Assembly: GCF_900103505.1 (NCBI RefSeq) | Contig: NZ_FNIA01000001.1 | Location: 186,001 to 250,000 of the forward strand | Direction of reading: 5' to 3' | Length of the DNA: 64,000 bases | Source: Haloarchaeobius iranensis | GTDB taxonomy: Archaea; Halobacteriota; Halobacteria; Halobacteriales; Natrialbaceae | In this document: piece by piece, positions 9,429 to 16,859 of the stretch | Layout: the number at the start of each line of letters is the position of its first letter | Numbering within the stretch: the first letter of the stretch is position 1 | Notes under the pieces: generated by a model | Told to the model about the DNA's origin: nothing | What the model saw: only the letters and a program-made list of their open reading frames with translations | The model's database searches: none | Program-made: the position numbers and the translations under genes

Positions 9429-10130
9429 ATGAAGAACACGGAGGGCAGTTCCGAGGCGAAGCGACGCGCGGGCGAGCACGCCGCCGACCTCGTCGACGAC
9501 GGCGACGTCGTGGGGCTGGGCACCGGCTCGACGGCCGCCCACGCCATCCGCGCGCTGGGCCGGGCGGTCGATTCGGGACTCGACGTGCGGGGCATCCCCA
9601 CGTCGTTCCAGTCCCGCCAGCTCGCGCTCGACGCCGGGATTCCGCTGACGAGTCTCGACGCGGTCGACGGCGTGGACATCGCAATCGACGGGGCGGACCA
9701 GGTGGCCGAGCGCAACGACGGGGGGTTCGACCTCGTCAAGGGCGGCGGCGCGGCCCACGCCAGGGAGAAGATCGTCGACGCGGCGGCGGAGCGGTTCGTC
9801 GTCGTCGCCGACCCCTCGAAGCTGGTCGACCCGCTCGACTACCCGGTGCCGGTGGAGGTGCTGCCCGACGCCCGCCCGACCGTCGCCGGGACCGTCCGTG
9901 CCCTGGGCGGCGAGCCGACGCTCCGGGCGGCCGCGCACAAGGACGGGCCGGTCGTCACCGACAACGGGAACGTCGTGCTCGACTGCGACTTCGGTCCCAT
10001 CGAGGACCCGGCGACGCTCGCGAGCGAGCTGGCGGCGCTGCCGGGCGTCGTCGAGCAGGGGCTGTTCGTCGGTCTCGCCGACGCGGTCCACGTCGGAAGC
10101 GCGGACGGCGTCGAGGTGCGCGGCGAGTGA
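9429..10130 (+). CDS. rpiA: Ribose-5-phosphate isomerase A
   Basis: RpiA interconverts ribose 5-phosphate and ribulose 5-phosphate, feeding PRPP and nucleotide synthesis (prs lies 10 kb away). The 233-residue protein has the family's length and motifs: phosphate loop GLGTGSTA (29-36), DGADQV (about 82-87) and KGGGAAHAREKIV with the catalytic-region Glu/Lys. The C-terminus (GLADAVHVGSADGVEV) is also typical. The gene is monocistronic, with about 180 bp of noncoding DNA separating it from the divergent ABC operon. Confidence 0.95.
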   Translation: MKNTEGSSEAKRRAGEHAADLVDDGDVVGLGTGSTAAHAIRALGRAVDSGLDVRGIPTSFQSRQLALDAGIPLTSLDAVDGVDIAIDGADQVAERNDGGFDLVKGGGAAHAREKIVDAAAERFVVVADPSKLVDPLDYPVPVEVLPDARPTVAGTVRALGGEPTLRAAAHKDGPVVTDNGNVVLDCDFGPIEDPATLASELAALPGVVEQGLFVGLADAVHVGSADGVEVRGE

Positions 10131-10221
10131 CGGCGCCGTCGCTGGGCGTCGAGTGGCTCCACCCGGGCGACACGGCCGCCGCTACCGGGCGAAGAAACGA
10201 TTAGAAGTGAAGGAGACGCGC

Positions 10222-10389
10222 TTACAGGTCGCGCGGCTGGACCGTCTTCCGGTCGTTAGCCTCCGCGCGTCGGGCGGCGTCCTCGAGGAGCTCCTCGACT
10301 TCCTCGTCGAGTGCGTCGTAGAAGTCCGATGCGACGTTCTTGTCCTGAAGCGCTTCCTTGACGGCTGCCTTGACGATGAGGTCTGCCAT
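10222..10389 (-). CDS. Minimal histone-fold protein, DUF1931 family
   Basis: The 55-residue product starts MADLIVKAAVKEALQDKNVA and ends RRAEANDRKTVQPRDL. The pattern of two helices followed by AN-x-RKTV-x-PRDL is the histone-fold C-terminal half known from archaeal histones and DUF1931 proteins, here reduced to one very short acidic unit. It is below the usual annotation length cut. A strong TATA box (10414-10420) sits 27 bp before the ATG, giving a leaderless transcript. It may bind DNA or dimerise with another histone-fold protein; that role is inferred. Confidence 0.85.
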   Translation of the reverse strand: MADLIVKAAVKEALQDKNVASDFYDALDEEVEELLEDAARRAEANDRKTVQPRDL

Positions 10390-10413
10390 ACGAGCGGTGA
10401 TTCCCACGCACCC

Positions 10414-10420
10414 TTTATAA
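10414..10420 (-). promoter_or_regulatory. TATA box of the DUF1931 gene
   Basis: On the minus strand AAGTATTATAAAGGG contains a near-consensus TTATAAA centred 28 bp before the ATG at 10389. This predicts transcription starting at the start codon. Confidence 0.7.
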
Positions 10421-10797
10421 TACTTGCCAAATAGTCCCGGCATAGGCCCTGAGACGGTCGTGTAGCACTGACACGCGCCGAGACGGACCGGCCGGTTCCC
10501 GGGCCCGATGACGTCGAAAACACCCGACTGCGCTACGAAGCCTCCGCTTGCTTGCGATTCTCCCCGGACTCGGGGGGTCAACGCTCCAGGCTCGGTACGG
10601 AGCGTTTCGCAGCCCGTTTTCCATCTGGCACAAGTTTTATTCCGTTCACCACAACCACCGATAGCGAGTACAAACCAGAGATTTCTATTCCACAATTTCG
10701 TTTGTCTTTGCACGAATTTGGGTGAGAATCTGGAACAGGTATTTGGTGGTCCGAATCTAAGCGAGGAGTACCGGAGGTACGTCCGACGGAACCCACC
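10421..10797. other. Intergenic region with a strong hairpin and an A/T-rich block
   Basis: No gene is seen in this roughly 380-bp stretch. A perfect 7-bp stem, ACGCTCC (10581-10587) pairing with GGAGCGT (10599-10605), lies near its middle. It is followed by a markedly A/T-rich block (about 10620-10760, with TTTTATTCC and GAGATTTCTATTCC). The block ends just before the small zinc-finger gene at 10798 and probably includes its promoter. A small RNA is possible but not demonstrated. Confidence 0.4.
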
Positions 10798-10947
10798 ATG
10801 CCATCGTGTGACAACTGCGGTTCCCATGTTTCGGAACAGTTCGCTCGCGTGTTCGCCGACGAACACGGAGAAATACTCGCGTGCGTGAACTGCTCGGCCA
10901 ACGCGGGAATCGCCGAAGAGGCAAAGCGCCGCGCACAGAAGCCCTGA
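10798..10947 (+). CDS. 49-residue zinc-finger protein (CDNCG...CVNCS)
   Basis: The ORF encodes [19 protein letters not shown]... with two Cys pairs, CDNC (4-7) and CVNC (29-32), spaced as in the single-zinc knuckle proteins common in haloarchaea. The rest is charged and ends [11 protein letters not shown] recall near-identical short proteins in many haloarchaeal genomes, where small CxxC zinc-finger proteins affect biofilm and swarming. A specific role here cannot be assigned. The ATG at 10798 is the only reasonable start. The next gene, GIY-YIG, begins 61 bp downstream on the same strand. Confidence 0.8.
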   Translation: MPSCDNCGSHVSEQFARVFADEHGEILACVNCSANAGIAEEAKRRAQKP

Positions 10948-11008
10948 AAGGAGGCGTTCGTGCGGGACGCGAAGCCTTTCAGTACTCCCCCCCGTGAACC
11001 GGCCAGTC

Positions 11009-11257
11009 GTGAGTGACCACCACGTCTACGTGCTGCGCTGTGCCGACGGCACGCTCTACACCGGCTACACCACCGACGTGGAGCGCCGCGTCGCCGAACA
11101 CGACGCCGGCGAGGGCGCGAAGTACACCCGCGGCCGCACGCCGGTCGAACTCGTCCACGTCGAGTCCTACGACGACCGCGGCACCGCGATGTCCCGCGAG
11201 TACGAGATAAAGCAGCTCTCGCGCCGGGAGAAGGAACGACTCGTCGACGGCGACTGA
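11009..11257 (+). CDS. GIY-YIG nuclease-domain protein (UPF0213-like)
   Basis: The protein is a single GIY-YIG domain. With the GTG start at 11009 it has 82 residues and begins [21 protein letters not shown]. The VYVLRC...LYTGYT pair corresponds to the GIY...YIG strands, VERRVAEH gives the catalytic Arg and [12 protein letters not shown] the metal-binding Glu. An upstream GTG at 10994 would add five residues. Stand-alone proteins of this size belong to the UhbY/YhbQ-like group of small structure-specific nucleases. It ends exactly where the convergent flavin reductase gene ends. Confidence 0.85.
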   Translation: MSDHHVYVLRCADGTLYTGYTTDVERRVAEHDAGEGAKYTRGRTPVELVHVESYDDRGTAMSREYEIKQLSRREKERLVDGD

Positions 11258-11812
11258 CTACTCGAACCGGCGGGCCGCCGCGACGATATCCTCGCCGAGC
11301 GTCGCCAGCCGGTCCGCGATGTCGGCGTCGGTGACGGCACGGCCATCGGGGCCGTCCGGGTCCAGCGCGAACTTCGAGGCGGCGCTCCGGATACCGACCT
11401 GTCGAGGGATGACGTGGCCGTGGACGCCCCTGACCGTGCTCCGCAGGTGCTCGAGCGTGCTGCCGTAGGAGCCGCCGCCGGCCGTCGCGACCAGCGCGAC
11501 CGGCGTGTCCTCGTAGTCGTCGAAGCCACAGTAGTCGTGGAAGTTCTTCAGCACGCCCGAGTACGAGCCGTGGTACACCGGCGTCCCGAGCACGACCGCG
11601 TCGGCCGCCCGGACCATCCGGGTGTAGCGCTCGACGCCCTGGTCGTCCTCGTCGGGGTCGAACATCGGCACGTCGGCGGTCCGGAGGTCGAGCAGCTCGG
11701 TGTCTGCCCCCGCCGCTTCGGCCGCGCGCAGGACGTGCGCCAGTGCGCTGTGCGTGTAGCTCGTGTCGCGGAGACTCCCCGAGACCGCAAGGACCGTCGG
11801 CGAACTGGTCAT
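11258..11812 (-). CDS. NADPH-dependent FMN reductase family protein
   Basis: The 184-residue flavodoxin-like protein has the FMN phosphate loop GSLRDTSYT (12-20), the flavin-stacking segment GTPVYHGSYSGVLKNFHDYCG and an ATAGGGSYG loop. This is the NADPH-dependent FMN or quinone reductase family, which moves electrons from NADPH to flavin and soluble acceptors. I chose the ATG at 11812 (MTSSPTVLAVSGSL) since the frame upstream lacks similarity. It converges on the GIY-YIG gene with no gap. The acceptor is unknown. Confidence 0.88.
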   Translation of the reverse strand: MTSSPTVLAVSGSLRDTSYTHSALAHVLRAAEAAGADTELLDLRTADVPMFDPDEDDQGVERYTRMVRAADAVVLGTPVYHGSYSGVLKNFHDYCGFDDYEDTPVALVATAGGGSYGSTLEHLRSTVRGVHGHVIPRQVGIRSAASKFALDPDGPDGRAVTDADIADRLATLGEDIVAAARRFE

Positions 11813-11879
11813 TGCTCCGGACTCGGGCGTCGACGTACAAAAGCGCGTCAGTTGTCGTCGCGGGCCGGGACGGCAGTTC

Positions 11880-12026
11880 TCACTCGGACTGTTCCTCACG
11901 CCGGCCGGTTCTGGGCGCGAACACCGCGACGGCCAGCAGGAGCCAGCCGGACGCCATCCCCTGGGAGAGCAGGGTGACGCCGCCGGTCGCGAGTGCCACG
12001 CGGAGCTGTGTGCTGAGTGTCCTCAC
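11880..12026 (-). CDS. Possible 48-residue membrane protein
   Basis: A GTG at 12026 opens a 48-codon frame (VRTLSTQLRVALATGGVTLL...) with one long hydrophobic stretch and a charged end (RTGRREEQSE). The frame extends to a TTG at 12107. A TATA-like TTTTACC lies at 12122-12128. I recognise no family. Competing frames of similar length exist, so it may be spurious. Confidence 0.35.
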   Translation of the reverse strand: MRTLSTQLRVALATGGVTLLSQGMASGWLLLAVAVFAPRTGRREEQSE

Positions 12027-12277
12027 CTCCGCCGCTGTCGTTGTTTTGCGACGCAGTGCGGCGTGCGTCGGGAGCCGGGGACCGGAGTCTACCGACGCCA
12101 GTAGCAATCACGAACGGCAGGGTAAAAGCGGTGAGCGTAGCCCGGTGAAAGTGAAAGTGTTCGGGGGTGCGTACGGGGCGTCTCGACCACCCGAGGCGGC
12201 CGGAATCGATAGTTCCACCCGCCGGAGGGGGCGGGGAGGTCCCTCCCGCCGAGCGACCGCCGCCGCCGCCGAGACGG

Positions 12278-12672
12278 TCACGCGTCGGTGCCGGACCGAC
12301 GGATGAGGCCGCCGAACTCGAACCGGAGCACCACCCCGTCAGCCTCGTTCCGGCAGACCCCGTCGGCGGCGACGCGGTGTCCAGCGTCCGTCGACTCGAC
12401 GGTGTGGAACGTCACCGTGCAGGTGACGGTGTCGCCGGTGTGGACGGGCCGCGGGAACTCGAACGCCATGCGGTCCGCGAGCACGTCGTACTCGCCGCCG
12501 ACGGCCGTCGGGAGCGTGGCGGTCAGCAGCCCGTGGACGAGCAGCCGGCCGTCCGCGTCGGTTCCGGTGGTGGCTGCCGGTGTCACGCGACACGTCGGCG
12601 AACTGCCGCACGTCGTCGGCGGTGAACTCCCGGGGAGACTGTCTCGACCTGACTCTCGTCGGGAACTGGCAT
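12278..12672 (-). pseudogene. Frameshifted MaoC-like (hot-dog fold) acyl dehydratase
   Basis: Three pieces in different frames line up as one MaoC-like dehydratase. The frame from the ATG at 12672 gives MPVPDESQVETVSPG. Next comes EFTADDVRQFADVSRDTGSHH in a second frame (about 12565-12630). Finally DADGRLLVHGLLTATLP runs to GGLIRRSGTDA in a third frame (to 12278). Two shifts, near 12630 and near 12567, are needed. The SRDTGSHH segment is where the family carries its catalytic Asp/His. Real decay and sequencing error are both possible; two errors within about 70 bp favour a locus worth resequencing. Confidence 0.65.
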
Positions 12673-12740
12673 GGGCGTCGCTGCGAGGGCGGTGGACAAA
12701 AGTCACTCGACGAGCCGGTCGTCGGCGCGGGGGGACTGCG

Positions 12741-12968
12741 TCACTCCAGCAGCGGCATGGCGATGCCGAAGCCGAACACCGAGCAGAACGCGACGACGAT
12801 GCCGAGCGCCACTGAGTCGGTCAGCAGGGTCTCCTCCCACGCCGGGAGCGTGCCCCAGATGGCGAGGCCGACGAACTCGCCGCCGGCGCCGGCGACGAAC
12901 AGCCCGAGACCGAGCAGGAAGCCGACCCTCGTCAGACGGGAGTAGTCGAGCGAATTTCGCTGTTGCAT
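12741..12968 (-). CDS. Small two-helix membrane protein
   Basis: The 75-residue protein (MQQRNSLDYSRLTRVGFLLG...) has two hydrophobic helices, about 14-40 and 52-73, joined by GTLPAWEETLLTDS. The ATG at 12968 was chosen because upstream codons in the frame are unlike coding sequence. It is read divergently from another small membrane gene (13062), and the 93 bp between them is A/T-richer and likely holds both promoters. I recognise it as a typical haloarchaeal conserved small membrane protein but cannot give a function. Confidence 0.7.
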   Translation of the reverse strand: MQQRNSLDYSRLTRVGFLLGLGLFVAGAGGEFVGLAIWGTLPAWEETLLTDSVALGIVVAFCSVFGFGIAMPLLE

Positions 12969-13061
12969 GGAGCCGTGTCGTCGGTGATCGTTCAAAGCTT
13001 TTTCGTGCTCGATGGCGCCGCTCCCGAAAGATAGATGTGGTACAGACGACTCCGAACAGGC

Positions 13062-13310
13062 ATGTCGTGGACACTGCTCGAACTGCTGCCGGAACTGCTG
13101 CACATCGCCGGCTACTCGCTGGTCGCGAGCCTGTTGACGGTGCTCGGCGTCGGCGCCGAACTGGAGAGCTGGCACACCTTCGCCGTGGAGGGACTCTCGG
13201 TCATGACGCTCTGGTACGCGTTCATGGGTGCGGCCATCCTCTACGCCGCGGTCTACCTCGTCGGCTACGAGCAACTTCTGCCGCGCGTGCGCCGCGTCGT
13301 CGCCGACTGA
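13062..13310 (+). CDS. Small two-helix membrane protein
   Basis: From the ATG at 13062 (MSWTLLELLPELLHIAGYSL) the product has 82 residues, with hydrophobic segments at about 12-35 and 48-68 and a basic tail (LLPRVRRVVAD). An in-frame start nine codons upstream is less likely because it falls inside the probable promoter region. It is divergent from the other small membrane gene, which suggests shared regulation. The function is unknown. Confidence 0.7.
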   Translation: MSWTLLELLPELLHIAGYSLVASLLTVLGVGAELESWHTFAVEGLSVMTLWYAFMGAAILYAAVYLVGYEQLLPRVRRVVAD

Positions 13311-13373
13311 CCGGCCGGCGCTGCCCCGACCCTGACCACGAAAGGGAACCGCGAGATAGCAGCCACCACACTG

Positions 13374-13547
13374 ATGTCAACGTACTGCAAAGCCACGCGT
13401 ATGCGGGAAGGGGGACAGGAGAGCATCTTCGCCACCGACCGGGACGAACAGACACACGAGTATCCCGAGAGCATCTTCCGGGAGCCCGAGCGGGAGATGG
13501 TCGTCATCGACGGCGGCCGGTCGTACCGGCTCACCGACGACGGCTGA
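13374..13547 (+). CDS. 57-residue acidic protein with a short internal repeat
   Basis: The ORF encodes MSTYCKATRMREGGQ... with high third-position G/C from codon 9 on and an acidic composition typical of haloarchaeal proteins. The sequence contains a repeated unit, QESIFATDRDEQ and PESIFREPEREM, then VVIDGGRSYRLTDDG. I recognise no named family with confidence. It sits between a small membrane gene and ileS on the same strand. Good codon use and lack of a better competing frame support it as a real gene. Confidence 0.6.
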   Translation: MSTYCKATRMREGGQESIFATDRDEQTHEYPESIFREPEREMVVIDGGRSYRLTDDG

Positions 13548-13596
13548 TTCCCCTCGCTGCCGGGTGACGCGCCGCCGTCTGCAGGACCGATTGTCC

Positions 13597-13602
13597 TTTA
13601 AT
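13597..13602 (+). promoter_or_regulatory. TATA box that decides the ileS start
   Basis: TTTAAT in GTCCTTTAATGTC is centred about 25 bp before the ATG at 13625 and overlaps the more upstream ATG at 13601. Transcription from this box would begin at about 13625, leaving the upstream ATG out of the mRNA. Confidence 0.6.
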
Positions 13603-13624
13603 GTCGGAGCGAGACACCTCCGAC

Positions 13625-16600
13625 ATGGAACGATTCGGGGAGGTGTCGGACCAGTACGACCCGGACGCGGTCGAGGACGGGATGTTCTCGTACTGGGACG
13701 ACGTCGACGCCTACGAGCAGACGAAGGAGCACCGAGCCGACGGTGAACGGTTCTTCTTCGTGGACGGCCCGCCGTACACCTCCGGTGCGGCGCACATGGG
13801 GACGACGTGGAACAAGTCCCTGAAGGACGCCTTCATCCGCTTCTACCGGATGCAGGGCTACGACGTGACCGACCGCCCGGGCTACGACATGCACGGGCTG
13901 CCCATCGAGACGAAGGTCGAGGAGCGCCTCGGCTTCGAGAACAAGAAGGACATCGAGGAGTTCGGCGAGGACGCCTTCATCGAGGAGTGCAAGGAGTTCG
14001 CGGACGAGCAGCTCCAGGGGCTCCAGGAGGACTTCCAGTCGTTCGGCGTCTGGATGGACTGGGAGAACCCGTACAAGACGGTCACGCCCGAGTACATGGA
14101 GGCCGCCTGGTGGGGCTTCGACCAGGCCCACGACCGCGGCCTCGTCGAGCAGGGCCAGCGCTCCATCAACCAGTGTCCGCGCTGCGAGACCGCCATCGCC
14201 AACAACGAGGTCGAACGGCACGACGTGCACAAGCCGGCCATCTACGTGCGGTTCCCGCTCGTCGGCGAGGAGGGCTCGCTGGTCATCTGGACGACGACCC
14301 CGTGGACCATCCCCGCGAACACGTTCGTCGCCGTCGAGGACGGCGCCGAGTACGCGAAGGTCCGCGCCGAGCGCGACGGCGAGGCGGACGTGCTGTACGT
14401 CGCCGCGAGCCAGGTCGAGACCGTCCTGAAGGCCGGTCGCTACGACGACTACGAGGTCCTCGCGGAGCTCGACAGCGCCGACCTCGTCGGCAAGCAGTAC
14501 GAGCATCCGCTCGCCGACGCGGTGCCAGAACATCCGCAGGGCGAGGGCGCGGGGCAGGTGTACACCGCCGAGTACGCCGACGCCGGCGACAAGTCCGGGA
14601 TGGTGCACTCCGCCCCCGGCCACGGTGAGGAGGACTTCGAGCGCGGCAGCGAGCTCGGCCTGGAGATATTCTGCCCGGTCGAGAGCGACGGCCGCTACGG
14701 CGAGGCCGGCGGGACGTACGCCGGCCAGTTCGTCCGCGACGCCAACGAGAACGTCATCGCCGACCTCGACGAGAAGGGGCTGCTGCTCGCCCACGACGAG
14801 AACTACCTGGTCGAGGGCGAGGGGAAGTGCTGGCGCTGCGACACCGACATTGTCCGGCTCGTCACCGACCAGTGGTTCATCACGGTGAGCGACATCAAGG
14901 ACGAGCTGCTGGCGAACATCGAGGACAGCGAGTGGCACCCGCCCGACGCCCGGGACAACCGGTTCCGCGACTTCGTCGAGGGGTCGCCGGACTGGAACGT
15001 CTCCCGGCAGCGTTACTGGGGCATTCCCATCCCCATCTGGACCTGCGACGACGAGGGCTGCGACCATCTCAACGTCGTCGGGACCCGCGAGGAGCTCGCC
15101 GACCGCGTCCACCAGGACCTCGACCCCGAGACGGTCGACCTGCACAAGCCGACGGTCGACGACCTCACGATGGACTGTGGCGGCTGCGGTGCCGAGGCGA
15201 CCCGCGTCCCCGACGTGTTCGACGTGTGGCTCGACTCCTCCGTCGCGTCGTGGGGCACGCTCGACTACCCCAGCGAGACCGAGGATTTCGAGGAGCTCTG
15301 GCCCGCCGACCTCATCATGGAGGCCCACGACCAGACCCGCGGCTGGTTCTGGTCCCAGCTCGGCATGGGTAGCGCCGCCCTCGGCGAGGTTCCCTACGAG
15401 GAGGTGCTGATGCACGGCTGGGCGCTGATGCCCGACGGCCGGACGATGTCCAAATCCAAGGGCATCCTCGTCGACCCGAAGGAGGTCATCGACGACTACG
15501 GCGTCGACCCGATGCGCCTGTTCCTGCTCTCGCGCAACCCGCAGGAGGAGGACATGCGGTTCTCCTGGGACGAGATGGAGAACATGACCCGGGACCTGAA
15601 CATCCTCTGGAACGTGTTCCGGTTCCCGCTCCCGTACATGCGCATGGACGGGTTCGACCCCGAGGCCGTCGACCCCGTGGACGCCGACACCGAGCTCGTC
15701 GACGAGTGGGTGCTCGCGCGGCTCCAGTCCGTCAAGGCAGAGATGAGCGAGCAGTGGCTCGACGAACGCCGGCCCGACCGCGCGCTCGACGCGCTGCTTT
15801 CGTTCGTCGTCGAGGACGTCTCCCGGTTCTACATCCAGGTCGTCCGCGAGCGGATGTGGGAGGAGGAGGACAGCGCGTCGAAGGCGGCCGCCTACGCCAC
15901 CTTCTACGCCGTCCTCTCGGACGTGGTCAAACTGCTCGCGCCGTACGCACCGTTCGTCAGCGACCGCATCTACAACGCGCTGACCGGCGACGACGGCCAC
16001 GACACCGTCCACATGTGCGACTGGCCGGAGCCCGACGAGTTCTGGGCCGACGCACAGATGGAGACCGACGTGGAGCTGCTCCGTGCGGTCGAGGAAGCCG
16101 GCTCGAACGCCCGCCAGCAGGCCGACCGGAAGCTCCGCTGGCCCGTCCAGCGCGTCGTCGTCGTCCCCGACGACGAGCGTGCGTACGAGGCCGTCGAGCG
16201 CCACCGCGACCTGCTCGCCGACCGGCTGAACGCCCGCGAGGTCGAGCTCGTCTCGCCCGACACCGACTGGGGCGAACTCGCCTACGCCGCCCGCGCGGAC
16301 ATGGGCGAGCTCGGCCCCGCCTTCGGTGACCGCGCACCCGAGGTCATGAACGCGCTGAACGACGCCCGCATCGACGCGCCCGACCTCGACGCGCTACGGG
16401 AGGCCGTCGGCGAGCCCGACCTCACCGACGAGATGGTCGAGTTCGTCAGCGAGACGCCCGAGGACGTCACCGGCAGCCGGTTCGACGTGTCGGGCGACGA
16501 GCGCGGCGTCGTCTACGTCGACGCCACCCTCACCGAGGAGATAGAGAGCGAGGGGTACGCCCGCGAGGTCGTCCGCCGGGTCCAGGAGATGCGCAAGGAC

Positions 16601-16816
16601 CTCGACCTCGACATCGACGCCGAGATCCGCCTCGAGGTCGACGTCGAGGACGAGCGCGTCGCCGACCTCGTGCGCCGCCACGAGGACCTCATCACCGAGG
16701 AGACCCGCGCCGAGTTCGGGGCCGTCGAGGACGGCCACCGCAAGGCGTGGGAGGTCGAGGGCGTCACGATGACGCTCGCGGTCGAACCCGTCGCCGAGGC
16801 GACCGCGGACGACTGA
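13625..16816 (+). CDS. ileS: Isoleucyl-tRNA synthetase
   Basis: This class I synthetase charges tRNA-Ile. From the ATG at 13625 it has 1063 residues, normal for the archaeal/eukaryotic-type enzyme. The HIGH-equivalent HMGT is at 57-60 and the KMSKS loop MSKSKG begins at about 608. The CP1 editing domain with the WTTTPWTIPAN signature lies between them. CRxC-type Cys pairs (CPRCE, CGGCG) point to bound zinc. The C-terminal anticodon-binding region ends acidic. The longer frame begins at 13601, but a TATA box overlaps that ATG and MERFGEVSDQYDP fits the family start better. Confidence 0.96.
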   Translation: MERFGEVSDQYDPDAVEDGMFSYWDDVDAYEQTKEHRADGERFFFVDGPPYTSGAAHMGTTWNKSLKDAFIRFYRMQGYDVTDRPGYDMHGLPIETKVEERLGFENKKDIEEFGEDAFIEECKEFADEQLQGLQEDFQSFGVWMDWENPYKTVTPEYMEAAWWGFDQAHDRGLVEQGQRSINQCPRCETAIANNEVERHDVHKPAIYVRFPLVGEEGSLVIWTTTPWTIPANTFVAVEDGAEYAKVRAERDGEADVLYVAASQVETVLKAGRYDDYEVLAELDSADLVGKQYEHPLADAVPEHPQGEGAGQVYTAEYADAGDKSGMVHSAPGHGEEDFERGSELGLEIFCPVESDGRYGEAGGTYAGQFVRDANENVIADLDEKGLLLAHDENYLVEGEGKCWRCDTDIVRLVTDQWFITVSDIKDELLANIEDSEWHPPDARDNRFRDFVEGSPDWNVSRQRYWGIPIPIWTCDDEGCDHLNVVGTREELADRVHQDLDPETVDLHKPTVDDLTMDCGGCGAEATRVPDVFDVWLDSSVASWGTLDYPSETEDFEELWPADLIMEAHDQTRGWFWSQLGMGSAALGEVPYEEVLMHGWALMPDGRTMSKSKGILVDPKEVIDDYGVDPMRLFLLSRNPQEEDMRFSWDEMENMTRDLNILWNVFRFPLPYMRMDGFDPEAVDPVDADTELVDEWVLARLQSVKAEMSEQWLDERRPDRALDALLSFVVEDVSRFYIQVVRERMWEEEDSASKAAAYATFYAVLSDVVKLLAPYAPFVSDRIYNALTGDDGHDTVHMCDWPEPDEFWADAQMETDVELLRAVEEAGSNARQQADRKLRWPVQRVVVVPDDERAYEAVERHRDLLADRLNAREVELVSPDTDWGELAYAARADMGELGPAFGDRAPEVMNALNDARIDAPDLDALREAVGEPDLTDEMVEFVSETPEDVTGSRFDVSGDERGVVYVDATLTEEIESEGYAREVVRRVQEMRKDLDLDIDAEIRLEVDVEDERVADLVRRHEDLITEETRAEFGAVEDGHRKAWEVEGVTMTLAVEPVAEATADD

Positions 16817-16859
16817 CCCGGGCACAAGACACATCTTCTCGCCGTCCGTTCCTCGCGCC

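Noticed and set aside
10578-11840. A 420-codon leftward frame covering the zinc-finger, GIY-YIG and reductase region
   Set aside because: It is composed of Arg-rich low-similarity sequence and overlaps three recognisable genes.
13598-16204. An 868-codon leftward frame opposite ileS
   Set aside because: Its composition (Val/Asp/Leu-rich with repeated VGDD/DVLV patterns) is that expected on the complement of an acidic haloarchaeal gene; ileS itself is unambiguous.
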